A DNA stretch of 61,152 bases. Origin: a virus. Of this stretch, positions 41,233 through 50,459 are shown in pieces. The stretch's first letter is position 1; every line of letters starts with the position of its first letter. The stretch is taken from the IMG/VR virus record IMGVR_UViG_3300020473_000029, positions 1 through 61,152 of that record. The stretch is one strand, 5' to 3'. Made by a program: the position numbers and the translations under genes. The notes under the pieces were generated by a model. The model searched no databases. It was given only the letters and a program-made list of their open reading frames with translations, and had not been told where the DNA came from.

Positions 41233-42077
41233 TGGCAAAACCAGCATCTAGACAACAACTCATCGATTACTGTCTAAGGAAGTTGGGTGCTCCAGTATTG
41301 GAGATAAATGTTGATGATGATCAAATAGATGATGCTGTTGATGATGCATTTCAATTTTTTAATGAAAGGCATTTTGATGGTGTTGAAAGAATGTATCTTA
41401 AATATAAAATATCAGATGAAGATATTAATAGAGGATCAGCATCAGGTACAACTGGTGTTGGAATAGTAACAACATCTGCAACTTCAACTTCAATTGCTGG
41501 TTATGGTACCACAACTAGTAATTGGTATGAAACATCTAATTTTATACAGGTTCCTGATTCTGTAATAGGTGTAGAAAAGGTATTTAAGTTTGATACCAGT
41601 TCAATATCTGGTAGTATGTTTAGTATAAAATATCAGTTATTTTTAAATGATCTTTATTATTTTAATTCAGTAGAACTTTTACAATATGCAATGGTTAAAA
41701 CATATCTTGAGGATATTGATTTTCTTTTAACTACTGATAAACAAGTAAGATTTAATAAAAGACAAGATAGATTATATCTAGATATTGATTGGGGTTCTCA
41801 AACTGCTGATGATTTTATTGTTCTTGATTGCTATAGAGTTTTAGATCCAACAAACTTTACTGGTGTTTATAATGATAGTTTTCTTAAAAGATATTTAACT
41901 TCATTAATAAAAAGACAGTGGGGGCAGAATTTAATTAAGTTTAAAGGAACCAAACTTCCTGGTGGAATTGAACTTAACGGTAGAGAAATATATGATGATG
42001 CTGAAAGAGAATTGGAAGATCTTAGATCTAAGATGACTTCCGAATACGAACTTCCACCCTACGACTTTATTGGATAA
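41232..42077 (+). CDS. 13: Neck protein gp13 (281 aa)
   Basis: The N-terminus (RQQLIDYCLRKLGAPVLEIN, then DDQIDDAVDDAFQFFNERHF) is the T4 gp13 signature; length is similar to T4 gp13 (309 aa). gp13 and gp14 form the head-completion ring to which the tail binds. The start overlaps the previous stop and the stop overlaps the gp14 start. Confidence 0.92.
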   Translation: MAKPASRQQLIDYCLRKLGAPVLEINVDDDQIDDAVDDAFQFFNERHFDGVERMYLKYKISDEDINRGSASGTTGVGIVTTSATSTSIAGYGTTTSNWYETSNFIQVPDSVIGVEKVFKFDTSSISGSMFSIKYQLFLNDLYYFNSVELLQYAMVKTYLEDIDFLLTTDKQVRFNKRQDRLYLDIDWGSQTADDFIVLDCYRVLDPTNFTGVYNDSFLKRYLTSLIKRQWGQNLIKFKGTKLPGGIELNGREIYDDAERELEDLRSKMTSEYELPPYDFIG

Positions 42078-43471
42078 TGGCACTTAATCCATTCTTTTTA
42101 CAAGGTTCTGCATCAGAACAAAGATTAGTACAGGAACTCATTAATGAGCAACTGAAAATTTATGGTGTAGAAGTAACATATATTCCAAGAAAAATTGTAA
42201 ATAAAAGCACTATAATTGAAGAGGTAACTACATCAAAATTTGATGACAATTACTTATTGGAAGCATATGTAGAAAACTTTGATGGATATTCTGGACAAGG
42301 TGATATAATGACAAAGTTTGGTGTTAATATTAAAGATGAATTAACATTAACCATATCAAAAGAAAGATTTGAAGATTTTATTGTTCCTTTTTTAGAAGGT
42401 GAAAGTGATTATGAAATTGTACTTTCTAGCAGACCTAGAGAAGGTGATTTGGTTTATTTTCCATTAGGTCAAAGATTATTTGAAGTTAAGTTTGTTGAGC
42501 ATGAACAACCTTTCTATCAATTGGGAAAAAATTATGTTTATCAACTCCAATGTGAATTATATGAATATGAAGGTGATGAAATTATTGATACTTCTATAGA
42601 ATCAATTGATACTCTAATTGAAGATAAAGGTCCAATTACAGATCTTAAATTAATTTCTACTGCAGATCAAGCAAGAGCAACAACAACCATAGGAACAGGA
42701 GGTATTCAAAGAATATTCTTAAATAATGATGGTTATGGATTTACTAGTATTCCTACAATATCATTTACTGCAGCACCATCTGGTGGAACTACTGCAACTG
42801 CTGTTGGTATTTTAACAACTAGAAATAATATAACATCTATTAAAGAAATTTTAATAACAAATGCAGGTGGTGGATATACAGAAGAACCACTAATAACAAT
42901 TACTGGTGGTGGTGGAGCAGGAGCAGCTGCTACTTGTTCCTTAGTTCCATCTGGTAAGAAGGGTATTCAAACTATTGTTATGACTAATTTTGGTCTTGGA
43001 TATTTAACTGCACCAAGTGCAACAGTTACATTACCATCACTTACCCCAAATCATCCTGCACTTGTTACTCCAGTTATTAAAACTACTTCTGGTATTAGTA
43101 CAGTACCATATATTGGAATAAATTCTGCTGGTGCAGGATTCTTCTCACCACCAGTATTAACTGTTGGTACTGGATCTACCACTGGAATTGGAACATTCTG
43201 GTTTAATGAAGAAGTTATTGGTGCTACATCAAATGTTGTTGCTAGAGTCAAGAATTGGGATCAAGATACCAGTATATTGCAAGTTGGTATTCAAACTGGT
43301 CAATTCTATCCAGGCGAACAAATTACTGGTCAGAAATCTGGTGCTGTATATAATATACAGGTTAGTGCAGCAAACACTACTACCGATAAATATAAAGAGA
43401 ATGAAAACTTTGAGTTGGAAGCAGATCAAATTTTGGACTTCGCAGAATCTAATCCATTTGGTACATACTGA
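42077..43471 (+). CDS. 14: Neck protein gp14 with inserted Gly-rich modules (464 aa)
   Basis: Residues 1-180 (LVQELINEQLKIYGVEVTYI, then EVTTSKFDDNYLLEAYVENF) match gp14. The protein is much longer than T4 gp14 (256 aa) because residues about 206-320 carry repeated 'GxGY..xP' beta modules (GYGFTSIPTISF, GGGYTEEPLITITGGGGAG, GLGYLTAPSATV) like those in the giant baseplate protein. The C-terminus (ENFELEADQILDFAESNPFG) returns to the gp14 ending. It probably decorates the neck outward. Confidence 0.88.
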   Translation: MALNPFFLQGSASEQRLVQELINEQLKIYGVEVTYIPRKIVNKSTIIEEVTTSKFDDNYLLEAYVENFDGYSGQGDIMTKFGVNIKDELTLTISKERFEDFIVPFLEGESDYEIVLSSRPREGDLVYFPLGQRLFEVKFVEHEQPFYQLGKNYVYQLQCELYEYEGDEIIDTSIESIDTLIEDKGPITDLKLISTADQARATTTIGTGGIQRIFLNNDGYGFTSIPTISFTAAPSGGTTATAVGILTTRNNITSIKEILITNAGGGYTEEPLITITGGGGAGAAATCSLVPSGKKGIQTIVMTNFGLGYLTAPSATVTLPSLTPNHPALVTPVIKTTSGISTVPYIGINSAGAGFFSPPVLTVGTGSTTGIGTFWFNEEVIGATSNVVARVKNWDQDTSILQVGIQTGQFYPGEQITGQKSGAVYNIQVSAANTTTDKYKENENFELEADQILDFAESNPFGTY

Positions 43472-44274
43472 TGTTAGGAACTTATTACTATCACGAAATT
43501 ATTAGAAAAACTATTATAGGTTTTGGAACCCTTTTTAATGGTATTTACCTTAGACATAAAGATTCTAATGGAACTACTTTTAGTGAAATGAAAGTTCCTT
43601 TAGCATATGGTCCTACACAAAAATTTCTAGCAAGATTAGAACAACAACCAGATCTTAACAAACCAGTTGCTATAACATTACCAAGAATGTCATTTGAGAT
43701 GACAGATATTTCATATGATGCGACTAGAAAGTCTGGTATTACTCAAACGTTTAAAGCAGTTGATAATAGAGATGATAATATGAAAAAGGTTTATATGCCT
43801 GTTCCATATAATCTTGGATTTGAATTAAGTATATTAAGTAAATTAAATGATGATGCCTTACAAATTGTTGAGCAAATACTTCCATATTTTCAACCAGCAT
43901 TTAATTTAACTGTGGATTTGGTAGAAGCAATAGGAGAAAAAAGGGATATACCAATTCAATTGAATAGTGTTTCTTTTCAGGATGATTATGAAGGAGATTA
44001 TGCAACTAGAAGAGCATTAATATATACATTACAATTCTCAGCAAAAACTTATCTCTTCGGTCCTGTTGCAGAGTCCTCAGAAGGTCTTATCAAAAAAGTT
44101 ATTGTTGATACTGCAATGGATACTAATACAGTAACTGCTAAGAGAGAAATGAGATATACTGTAGAACCAGATCCAATAACTGCTAATCCTGGAGATGACT
44201 TTGGATTTAGCGAGACAATATCATTCTTTGGTGATGCTCAGGATTACAGTCCTACAAGACAAACTGATATCTAA
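43471..44274 (+). CDS. 15: Tail completion/sheath terminator gp15 (267 aa)
   Basis: LGTYYYHEIIRKTIIGFGTL and RHKDSNGTTFSEMKVPLAYG are the T4 gp15 hallmarks, and length is near T4 gp15 (272 aa). It forms the hexamer that caps the sheath and binds the neck. Both ends overlap neighbours. Confidence 0.92.
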   Translation: MLGTYYYHEIIRKTIIGFGTLFNGIYLRHKDSNGTTFSEMKVPLAYGPTQKFLARLEQQPDLNKPVAITLPRMSFEMTDISYDATRKSGITQTFKAVDNRDDNMKKVYMPVPYNLGFELSILSKLNDDALQIVEQILPYFQPAFNLTVDLVEAIGEKRDIPIQLNSVSFQDDYEGDYATRRALIYTLQFSAKTYLFGPVAESSEGLIKKVIVDTAMDTNTVTAKREMRYTVEPDPITANPGDDFGFSETISFFGDAQDYSPTRQTDI

Positions 44275-44711
44275 TGAATACCATGTCTAGTTATGATCCT
44301 ATTGATGAAGCATTAAATACTACTAGTAGTATTGAAGTTAGTACAACACCTGAAGGTGGATGTGTTAGACGAAAAGATAATCTTACAAATGTTACTAATG
44401 ATGTAGATAAAGATTATGAATACACTCGTGCCAACTTATATTCACTTATCGAAAAAGGACAAGAATCTCTTAATGGTATTATGGAACTTGCGGGTGAGAG
44501 TGCGAGTCCAAGAGCATATGAAGTCGCAGGTCAAATTATTAAGTCTGTTGCTGATACTACAGACAAATTAATGGAACTTCAGAAGAAAGTTAAAGAAATT
44601 GATGAGGATAAAGGAAAACCAACACAAGTTACTAATAATGCAGTTTTTGTAGGATCTACTTCAGAACTTGCTAAGATGATTAAACAGGGACTTCCAAAAA
44701 ATGACAAATAA
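44274..44711 (+). CDS. 16: Small terminase subunit gp16 (145 aa)
   Basis: The central YEYTRANLYSLIEKGQESLN, then GIMELAGESASPRAYEVAGQ matches gp16. The C-terminus VFVGSTSELAKMIKQGL is typical. It regulates DNA packaging by the large subunit. A second in-frame start lies at 44283 (MSSYDP). The last bases overlap the next gene. Confidence 0.88.
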   Translation: MNTMSSYDPIDEALNTTSSIEVSTTPEGGCVRRKDNLTNVTNDVDKDYEYTRANLYSLIEKGQESLNGIMELAGESASPRAYEVAGQIIKSVADTTDKLMELQKKVKEIDEDKGKPTQVTNNAVFVGSTSELAKMIKQGLPKNDK

Positions 44712-44868
44712 TATTCCTTGGGAAGAAGATAGTATTAAAGTTGATGATGCTGATGGTAATTTAGCATTTGAAATAATAGATTTAGTAAAACCAGATAAAC
44801 TAGTACCAACATATATAAAACCAGAAGAACACTCTGATTGGAGAACGGAGATTAGTTTTAATAAATAG
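44701..44868 (+). CDS. Small acidic protein between gp16 and gp17 (55 aa)
   Basis: Begins MTNNIPWEEDSIKVDDADGN and ends HSDWRTEISFNK. It overlaps gp16 by eleven bases. Conserved at this site in cyanophages, as I recall; possibly linked to packaging by position only. Confidence 0.6.
   Translation: MTNNIPWEEDSIKVDDADGNLAFEIIDLVKPDKLVPTYIKPEEHSDWRTEISFNK
44860..44867 (+). promoter_or_regulatory. T4-type late promoter
   Basis: AATAAATA formed by the last codons and stop of the preceding gene, 18 bases before the start at 44886. Confidence 0.55.
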
Positions 44869-44885
44869 TTAAAAAAATTGCGGTT

Positions 44886-45143
44886 ATGTTAATTAAAGTT
44901 TTAGCGGCTGAGGGTGATCTCTCTAGTGCGTCCAATGTTAATACAGCTACTGTGGTAAGACTTTTTAATAACCATAGTGCAGCATTAGTTATAACAAGAA
45001 AGGATTCTGGTGGTACTACTATTGGTAGTTTAACAGTAAATACTAAAGAGACTGTTTATCTAGAAAAAGTTTCAACTGATACTCTTACTGCAGCATCTAA
45101 TGGAGGTAGTGTTTTAGTATCTAAGGTGGCATACGGAAATTAA
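44886..45143 (+). CDS. Small beta-rich virion-region protein (85 aa)
   Basis: Begins MLIKVLAAEGDLSSASNVNT and continues as alternating beta strands (VVRLFNNHSAALVITRK, ETVYLEKVSTDTL). I recall short structural proteins of this type before gp17 in cyanophages. Probably a virion component; not proven. Confidence 0.65.
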   Translation: MLIKVLAAEGDLSSASNVNTATVVRLFNNHSAALVITRKDSGGTTIGSLTVNTKETVYLEKVSTDTLTAASNGGSVLVSKVAYGN

Positions 45144-45148
45144 TACCA

Positions 45149-46798
45149 ATGAAACAAGATGATGTATATCTAGGTAATCCCAATTTAAAAAGGGCGAATA
45201 CCCAGATTGAATTTACTAAGGAACAAGTTATAGAGTTTCTTAAGTGTAAGGAAGATCCAGTATATTTTGCAAATAATTATATTAAAATTGTTTCTCTTGA
45301 TGAGGGACTAACACAATTTCATCCATATGATTTTCAAGAGAAGTTAATTAGAAACTTCCATGAAAATAGATTTAATATATGTAAGATGCCTCGACAGACT
45401 GGTAAATCTACCACATCTGTTTCATATCTTTTACATTATGCTGTTTTTAATGACAGTACAAATATTGGTATATTGGCAAACAAAGCAGCAACTGCTAGAG
45501 ATTTATTAGGTAGACTGCAAATTGCATATGAAAATTTGCCTAAATGGATGCAACAGGGTATAATCTCATGGAATAAAGGGAGTCTAGAACTTGAAAACGG
45601 ATCAAAGATATTGGCTGCTTCTACGTCTGCAAGTGCTGTCCGAGGTATGTCATTTAATATCCTCTTCCTCGACGAGTTCGCTTTTGTCCCAAATCATATC
45701 GCAGAAGATTTCTTTAGTTCCGTTTATCCTACTATTACGTCTGGTAAATCAACGAAAGTTATAATGGTTTCAACCCCTCATGGGATGAATCATTTTTATA
45801 GGTATTGGCATGATGCAGAGAGAGGAAATAATGAATATATACCAACTGATGTTCATTGGTCACAAGTTCCTGGTAGAGATGCTGAATGGAAAGCACAAAC
45901 TATTGCAAACACATCAGAACAGCAATTCAAAATTGAGTTTGAATGTGAATTTTTAGGATCTGTTAATACTCTCATCAATCCTGCAAAATTGAGGACGATG
46001 GTATATGAGGAACCAATTAAAAGAAATGCTGGATTAGATATCTACGAAAAAGTACAAAAAGACCATAATTACATAGTTACAGTTGATGTTGCCAGAGGAT
46101 TGGGTAATGATTATTCTGCATTTGTAGTTTTTGATACTACAGAATTTCCTTATAGGGTAATTGCCAAATATAGGAATAATGAAATTAAACCTATGTTATT
46201 TCCTAATATTATTATTGATGTTGCAAAAAATTATAATAATGCTTACATTTTAATAGAAGTTAATGATATAGGAGATCAAGTAGCAAGTATCATTCAATAT
46301 GATTTGGAATATGAAAACCTTTTAATGGCATCTATGAGAGGAAGAAATGGTCAAATAGTTGGACAAGGTTTTTCTGGTAAAAAGACACAACTTGGAGTGA
46401 GAATGACATCTTCAGTTAAGAAGTTGGGATGTTCTAATCTCAAAACTATGTTAGAAGATGATAAATTAACTCTTTGTGATTATGAATTAATTTCAGAACT
46501 TACCACTTTTATACAAAAACATCAATCATTTGAAGCAGAAGAAGGATGTAACGATGATTTGGCAATGTGTTTAGTTATATTTGCATGGTTGGTTGCACAG
46601 GATTATTTTAAAGAAATGACTGATAATGATATTCGTAAGAGATTATATGAGGAACAGAAGAATCAAATAGAACAAGATATGGCACCATTTGGGTTTATTT
46701 CAGATGGATTTGACACAGAAAGTTTTGTAGATGTTGAAGGAGATAGATGGCATGTTGATGAATATGGTGATCGTTCTTATATGTGGGATTATCGATGA
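45149..46798 (+). CDS. 17: Large terminase subunit gp17 (549 aa)
   Basis: ATPase: Walker A PRQTGKST (81-88), Walker B ILFLDEF (171-177) and coupling motif STPHG (208-212). Nuclease (RNase H fold): TVDVARG with D313, and NDDLAM with D469/D470. Length is somewhat below T4 gp17 (610 aa). It packages DNA through the portal and cuts the concatemer. Expressed from the late promoter at 44860 or from upstream. Confidence 0.95.
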   Translation: MKQDDVYLGNPNLKRANTQIEFTKEQVIEFLKCKEDPVYFANNYIKIVSLDEGLTQFHPYDFQEKLIRNFHENRFNICKMPRQTGKSTTSVSYLLHYAVFNDSTNIGILANKAATARDLLGRLQIAYENLPKWMQQGIISWNKGSLELENGSKILAASTSASAVRGMSFNILFLDEFAFVPNHIAEDFFSSVYPTITSGKSTKVIMVSTPHGMNHFYRYWHDAERGNNEYIPTDVHWSQVPGRDAEWKAQTIANTSEQQFKIEFECEFLGSVNTLINPAKLRTMVYEEPIKRNAGLDIYEKVQKDHNYIVTVDVARGLGNDYSAFVVFDTTEFPYRVIAKYRNNEIKPMLFPNIIIDVAKNYNNAYILIEVNDIGDQVASIIQYDLEYENLLMASMRGRNGQIVGQGFSGKKTQLGVRMTSSVKKLGCSNLKTMLEDDKLTLCDYELISELTTFIQKHQSFEAEEGCNDDLAMCLVIFAWLVAQDYFKEMTDNDIRKRLYEEQKNQIEQDMAPFGFISDGFDTESFVDVEGDRWHVDEYGDRSYMWDYR

Positions 46799-47061
46799 AA
46801 GGTTACACCAAAGAAGATATTAAAAGGATCTTGGGGTCTTCTTGGCCTACTATGCCTGAAGACCATGAAACTGGTAATCAGAGAAGAAGGAGAATAGGTA
46901 ATGAGATGAGAGCAGGGTTGAGACCCTATCCCACATACCCTGCAAAGAAGGTGGGACCAAACTTTGATGAGAATGGAAAGTATATCTATCCACCAGGTTC
47001 TGGATTTAATTATATGGAGAGATTGGATCCTAATTCTGAATGGGGTGGTAAAGTATCATAA
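46795..47061 (+). CDS. Small basic protein, unknown function (88 aa)
   Basis: The start at 46795 (MKGYTKEDIKRILGSSWPTM) overlaps the gp17 stop as ATGA and is preferred to 46783. The sequence is rich in Pro, Gly, Arg and Tyr (RPYPTYPAKKVGPNF). I recall similar proteins in this spot in cyanophages. Function unknown. Overlaps the NifU-like start by one base. Confidence 0.6.
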   Translation: MKGYTKEDIKRILGSSWPTMPEDHETGNQRRRRIGNEMRAGLRPYPTYPAKKVGPNFDENGKYIYPPGSGFNYMERLDPNSEWGGKVS

Positions 47062-47297
47062 TGGAATTAACAGAAGAAAATGTAATCAAAGTTTTAGAAG
47101 AACTTTTACCTTATATTGAGGCAGACGGTGGATGGTTAGAGTTTGTAGAGATAGAACATGAAACAAATTTTGTTAAAGTAAGATTAGGTGGTGCATGTTC
47201 TACTTGTGCAATGAGTGCTATAACCTTAAAGCAAGGTATAGAATCAAAATTAATGCATGAAATACCTGATTGTTATGGTGTTGTACAAGTATTGTAA
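47061..47297 (+). CDS. NifU C-terminal-domain (Nfu-type) protein (78 aa)
   Basis: Contains the Nfu hallmark: LPYIEADGGWLEFVEIE (17-33) and GGACSTCAMSAITLKQGIE with C46 and C49 of the CxxC that binds a 4Fe-4S cluster at a dimer interface. The length is that of the isolated domain. In bacteria such proteins deliver iron-sulfur clusters to target proteins. Here it lies between gp17 and gp18 in the packaging/tail operon, with one-base overlaps to both neighbours. The target in the infected cell is unknown. Confidence 0.85.
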   Translation: MELTEENVIKVLEELLPYIEADGGWLEFVEIEHETNFVKVRLGGACSTCAMSAITLKQGIESKLMHEIPDCYGVVQVL

Positions 47298-47524
47298 TGG
47301 AATTTGATAAGCAAGTTGAATTAGGGCATTTATTATTGTCCGAACGATCTTGTAGAGTATGTGGAGAAGTAAAGAATTTATTGGATGATTTCTATTTAAC
47401 ACGTAAAAATAGAGGGGCATTACCATCTGCATATTCATATGAATGTAAATTATGTACTATAAAAAGAATAGTATCATCTAGAAAAAAGAAACCATTTACT
47501 GATTGGTCATACCCAGATTGGTAA
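47297..47524 (+). CDS. Small zinc-binding protein (75 aa)
   Basis: The start at 47297 (MEFDKQVELGHLLLSERSCR) overlaps the NifU-like stop as TAATG. C19-x-x-C22 and C50-x-x-C53 form a zinc site with the conserved DDFYLTRKNRGALPSAYSYE between. This is a pattern often seen in small phage zinc-finger or HNH-related proteins, but no HNH residues are seen. Function unknown. Confidence 0.65.
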   Translation: MEFDKQVELGHLLLSERSCRVCGEVKNLLDDFYLTRKNRGALPSAYSYECKLCTIKRIVSSRKKKPFTDWSYPDW

Positions 47525-47562
47525 TGTTCATGTATCGTTTCCCCAATGAAAATGCACCTTTG

Positions 47563-47570
47563 AATAAATA
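47563..47570 (+). promoter_or_regulatory. T4-type late promoter
   Basis: AATAAATA, 35 bases before the tail sheath gene. A GGAGAG ribosome binding site lies at 47595-47600. Confidence 0.65.
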
Positions 47571-47605
47571 ATTTCAGAAATAATCTGAGATTCGGAGAGT
47601 AAAAG

Positions 47606-49807
47606 ATGCCACTAAATTTAGCATCTCCTGGAATTGTCGTAAGAGAGGTTGACCTAACAATTGGTAGAGTTGATCCAGTATCTGGATCTATCGGTGCGTT
47701 AGCAGCTCCATTTGCACGAGGTCCAGTAGGTCTTCCTCAATTAATTGAGAGCGAAGACGATCTTTACAGTACATACGGGAAACCTTATAATACAGATAAG
47801 CAATATGAAAGTTGGATGGTAGCATCTTCATACTTAGCATATGGTGGAAATATGCAAGTTGTGAGAACAGATGATACTCATCTTAAAAATGCTACTGATG
47901 ATGCATCACCATCTATTAAAATTAAAAATGACGATCATTACAACCAATTAGGTTATGATGATAATACAATTTCAAGTGTAGTTGTTTCTGCTAAGAACCC
48001 TGGTAGTTGGGCAAATGGAATTAAAGTTGCAACTATTGATGCTAAGGCAGATCAAATTTTAACAGTTGCTAATAACGTTGGTCTGGGTACAGTTGGTTAT
48101 GCAGTAACTCAAACAATGCATGGCAAATCAATTGAAGACCCTGCACAACCAGTAGGAAGTGGATCAACTGTACAAGCAGATGGTTATCTTAAAGGTATAA
48201 TTACTGAAGTATCTACAGGAAAAGTAGGAGTTAAAGTACTTTCTCATGTAAGAGGTGATGGTACAGAAGTATCAAAAGACTACACACCATTAGCAGAGTA
48301 TTCATTTACTCCTACTGGAACTATCGGTATCACATCTACTGGTTATGCAATTGACAATAGACCTTACGCTAAAGTATATACTTCTCAAGTAGATTGGTTT
48401 GAACAGCAAGAGATTGCATTAGGTGGAGATTTAGATCCACTTGAATGGGATCAAATAGCAGATCGTCCATCAACTTCAGCACATGCTGCTGCTAGAGGGG
48501 GTAGATTTGATGAGGTTCATGTTGTTGTACTTGATGCCAATGGAACAATTACTGGCAATGCTGGTACAATTCTTGAGAAGCATCTTAATGTATCTAAAGC
48601 AAAGGATGGTGAGTATTCTGCAGGAAGTCCTTCTTACTGGAGAAAATGGCTTAAAACTAATTCTCAATATATCTTTGGTGGTGGTGCTCCAACAGGATTA
48701 ACAACAACTGCATACGAAACGTCTTCAACCAATACATTAGATACAGATAGTGGTTGGGATCAAGATTCTAAGAGTGTTAATTTTGGTGCTGGTGGTGCTA
48801 ACACTTATACACTAAGTGGTGGTGTAGATTATGATGTAACAAATAGACTTGATACTGATGATACTACTGGAGCATTATATGCTGATCCTGCTGGTATTAT
48901 TAGTGGATTAGACTTATTTACTAATAAAGAACTTTATGAAGTAGATTTCATCTTGATGGGTTCTGGTAATTTCAGTAAGGAACAGACAAGAGCAATTGCA
49001 TCTAAGGCAATCGCTGTTGCTGATTCAAGAAAGGATGCTATCGCATTCATATCTCCTTATAGAGGAGCATTTATCAGTGACGGTGCTTCTGGTACAGTAA
49101 CTGTTGAAAATGATGATCAAATTACAAGTAATGTACTAAGTTTCTACAACTCACTTACATCCACCACATATGGTGTATTTGATAGTGGATACAAGTACAT
49201 GTATGATAGATTCAATAATACATTCCGTTATGTCCCTCTAAACGGTGATATCGCTGGCACATGTGCTAGAACAGATCAAACCGACTTCCCTTGGTTCTCA
49301 CCAGCAGGAACAAATAGAGGTGCTATTCTCAATGTTGTAAAACTTCCATACAACCCAGGTAAGGCACAACGTGATACACTTTATTCAAATAGAATAAACC
49401 CAGTTATATTATCACCTGGAGCAGGTATTATCCTATTCGGTGACAAGACTGGATATGGAAAGGCATCTGCATTTGATAGAATCAACGTTCGTAGATTATT
49501 CATCTACCTCGAAGATGCTATATCTGCTGCTGCTAAAGATCAGCTATTTGAATTCAATGATGAGATTACAAGGACTAACTTTGTAAATATCATTGAACCA
49601 TTCCTCCGTGATGTTCAATCTAAGAGAGGAATCTTTGATTATGTTGTTATTTGTGATGAAACAAATAACACAGCTGCAGTTATCGACAATAATGAGTTTA
49701 TTGCTGATATATACATTAAACCTGCAAGATCAATTAACTTCATTGGTCTAACCTTCATTGCCACCAGAACTGGTGTTAGCTTTGAAGAAGTAATCGGTAA
49801 CGTTTAA
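47606..49807 (+). CDS. 18: Tail sheath protein gp18 (733 aa)
   Basis: The N-terminus (LASPGIVVREVDLTIGRVDP, then GALAAPFARGPVGLPQLIES) and C-terminus (RTNFVNIIEPFLRDVQSKRG, INFIGLTFIATRTGVSFEEV) are the contractile sheath signature. Longer than T4 gp18 (659 aa); the extra residues are in the variable outer domain (about 150-420). Polymerises around the tube and contracts on infection. Confidence 0.95.
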   Translation: MPLNLASPGIVVREVDLTIGRVDPVSGSIGALAAPFARGPVGLPQLIESEDDLYSTYGKPYNTDKQYESWMVASSYLAYGGNMQVVRTDDTHLKNATDDASPSIKIKNDDHYNQLGYDDNTISSVVVSAKNPGSWANGIKVATIDAKADQILTVANNVGLGTVGYAVTQTMHGKSIEDPAQPVGSGSTVQADGYLKGIITEVSTGKVGVKVLSHVRGDGTEVSKDYTPLAEYSFTPTGTIGITSTGYAIDNRPYAKVYTSQVDWFEQQEIALGGDLDPLEWDQIADRPSTSAHAAARGGRFDEVHVVVLDANGTITGNAGTILEKHLNVSKAKDGEYSAGSPSYWRKWLKTNSQYIFGGGAPTGLTTTAYETSSTNTLDTDSGWDQDSKSVNFGAGGANTYTLSGGVDYDVTNRLDTDDTTGALYADPAGIISGLDLFTNKELYEVDFILMGSGNFSKEQTRAIASKAIAVADSRKDAIAFISPYRGAFISDGASGTVTVENDDQITSNVLSFYNSLTSTTYGVFDSGYKYMYDRFNNTFRYVPLNGDIAGTCARTDQTDFPWFSPAGTNRGAILNVVKLPYNPGKAQRDTLYSNRINPVILSPGAGIILFGDKTGYGKASAFDRINVRRLFIYLEDAISAAAKDQLFEFNDEITRTNFVNIIEPFLRDVQSKRGIFDYVVICDETNNTAAVIDNNEFIADIYIKPARSINFIGLTFIATRTGVSFEEVIGNV

Positions 49808-49829
49808 TCCAACTTAGAGTTATAAAACT

Positions 49830-50426
49830 ATGGCAACTCGCAATCAATTAAATCCACCCCCACTAAGGAAGATTACTGATTTTAAAAGTAAACTAACTGG
49901 CGGTGGTGCTCGTTCAAATCTATTTGAAGTTGAGCTTTCTTTTCCAGCAGCAGTAGCAGTAGATGGTCTTAATGACATTCTACAAAAAGCAAGATTCTTG
50001 GTTAAAGCTGCTAATTTACCTGCATCAAATGTTGCTCCAATTGAAGTACCTTTCAGAGGAAGGGTACTCAAAATTGCTGGAGACAGAACATTTGATACAT
50101 GGTCAATCACTGTACTTAATGATACAGATTTCTCTATAAGATCTGCTTTTGAAAAGTGGATGAATACAATCAATAGAGTTTCTGATAATACAGGTACAAC
50201 CGACCCTGCAGATTATCAATCTGATGCTTATGTTTATCAGTTAGATCGTAGTGGGGAAACTTTAAGACAGTATCATTTCTTTGATATTTTCCCAACTCAA
50301 GTTGCTCCAATTGAATTATCCTACGATTCTGCAGGTATTCAAGAATTCACAGTTGAACTTCAAGTTCAGTGGTGGGAAGCAGTTAGAGGTAATGGTGCCA
50401 ATTCTGGTGGTGAAAATATTAACTAA
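49830..50426 (+). CDS. 19: Tail tube protein gp19 (198 aa)
   Basis: ARSNLFEVELSFPAAVAVDG, then VKAANLPASNVAPIEVPFRG and RTFDTWSITVLNDTDFSIRS are the T4 gp19 blocks. Length is near T4 gp19 (163 aa) plus a short tail. Hexamers stack to form the inner tube. Confidence 0.94.
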   Translation: MATRNQLNPPPLRKITDFKSKLTGGGARSNLFEVELSFPAAVAVDGLNDILQKARFLVKAANLPASNVAPIEVPFRGRVLKIAGDRTFDTWSITVLNDTDFSIRSAFEKWMNTINRVSDNTGTTDPADYQSDAYVYQLDRSGETLRQYHFFDIFPTQVAPIELSYDSAGIQEFTVELQVQWWEAVRGNGANSGGENIN

Positions 50427-50429
50427 ATA
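50422..50429 (+). promoter_or_regulatory. T4-type late promoter (possibly dual)
   Basis: ACTAAATA at the gp19 stop, 30 bases before gp20. A TATAATA lies at 50434-50440 and could be a second -10 box for either polymerase form. Confidence 0.55.
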
Positions 50430-50459
50430 GTGCTATAATAGTAGGAAAACAATTATACT

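Noticed and set aside
44274-46798. Frameshift or split in the terminase genes
   Set aside because: The short gene between gp16 and gp17 is intact and both terminase subunits are full length with all motifs.
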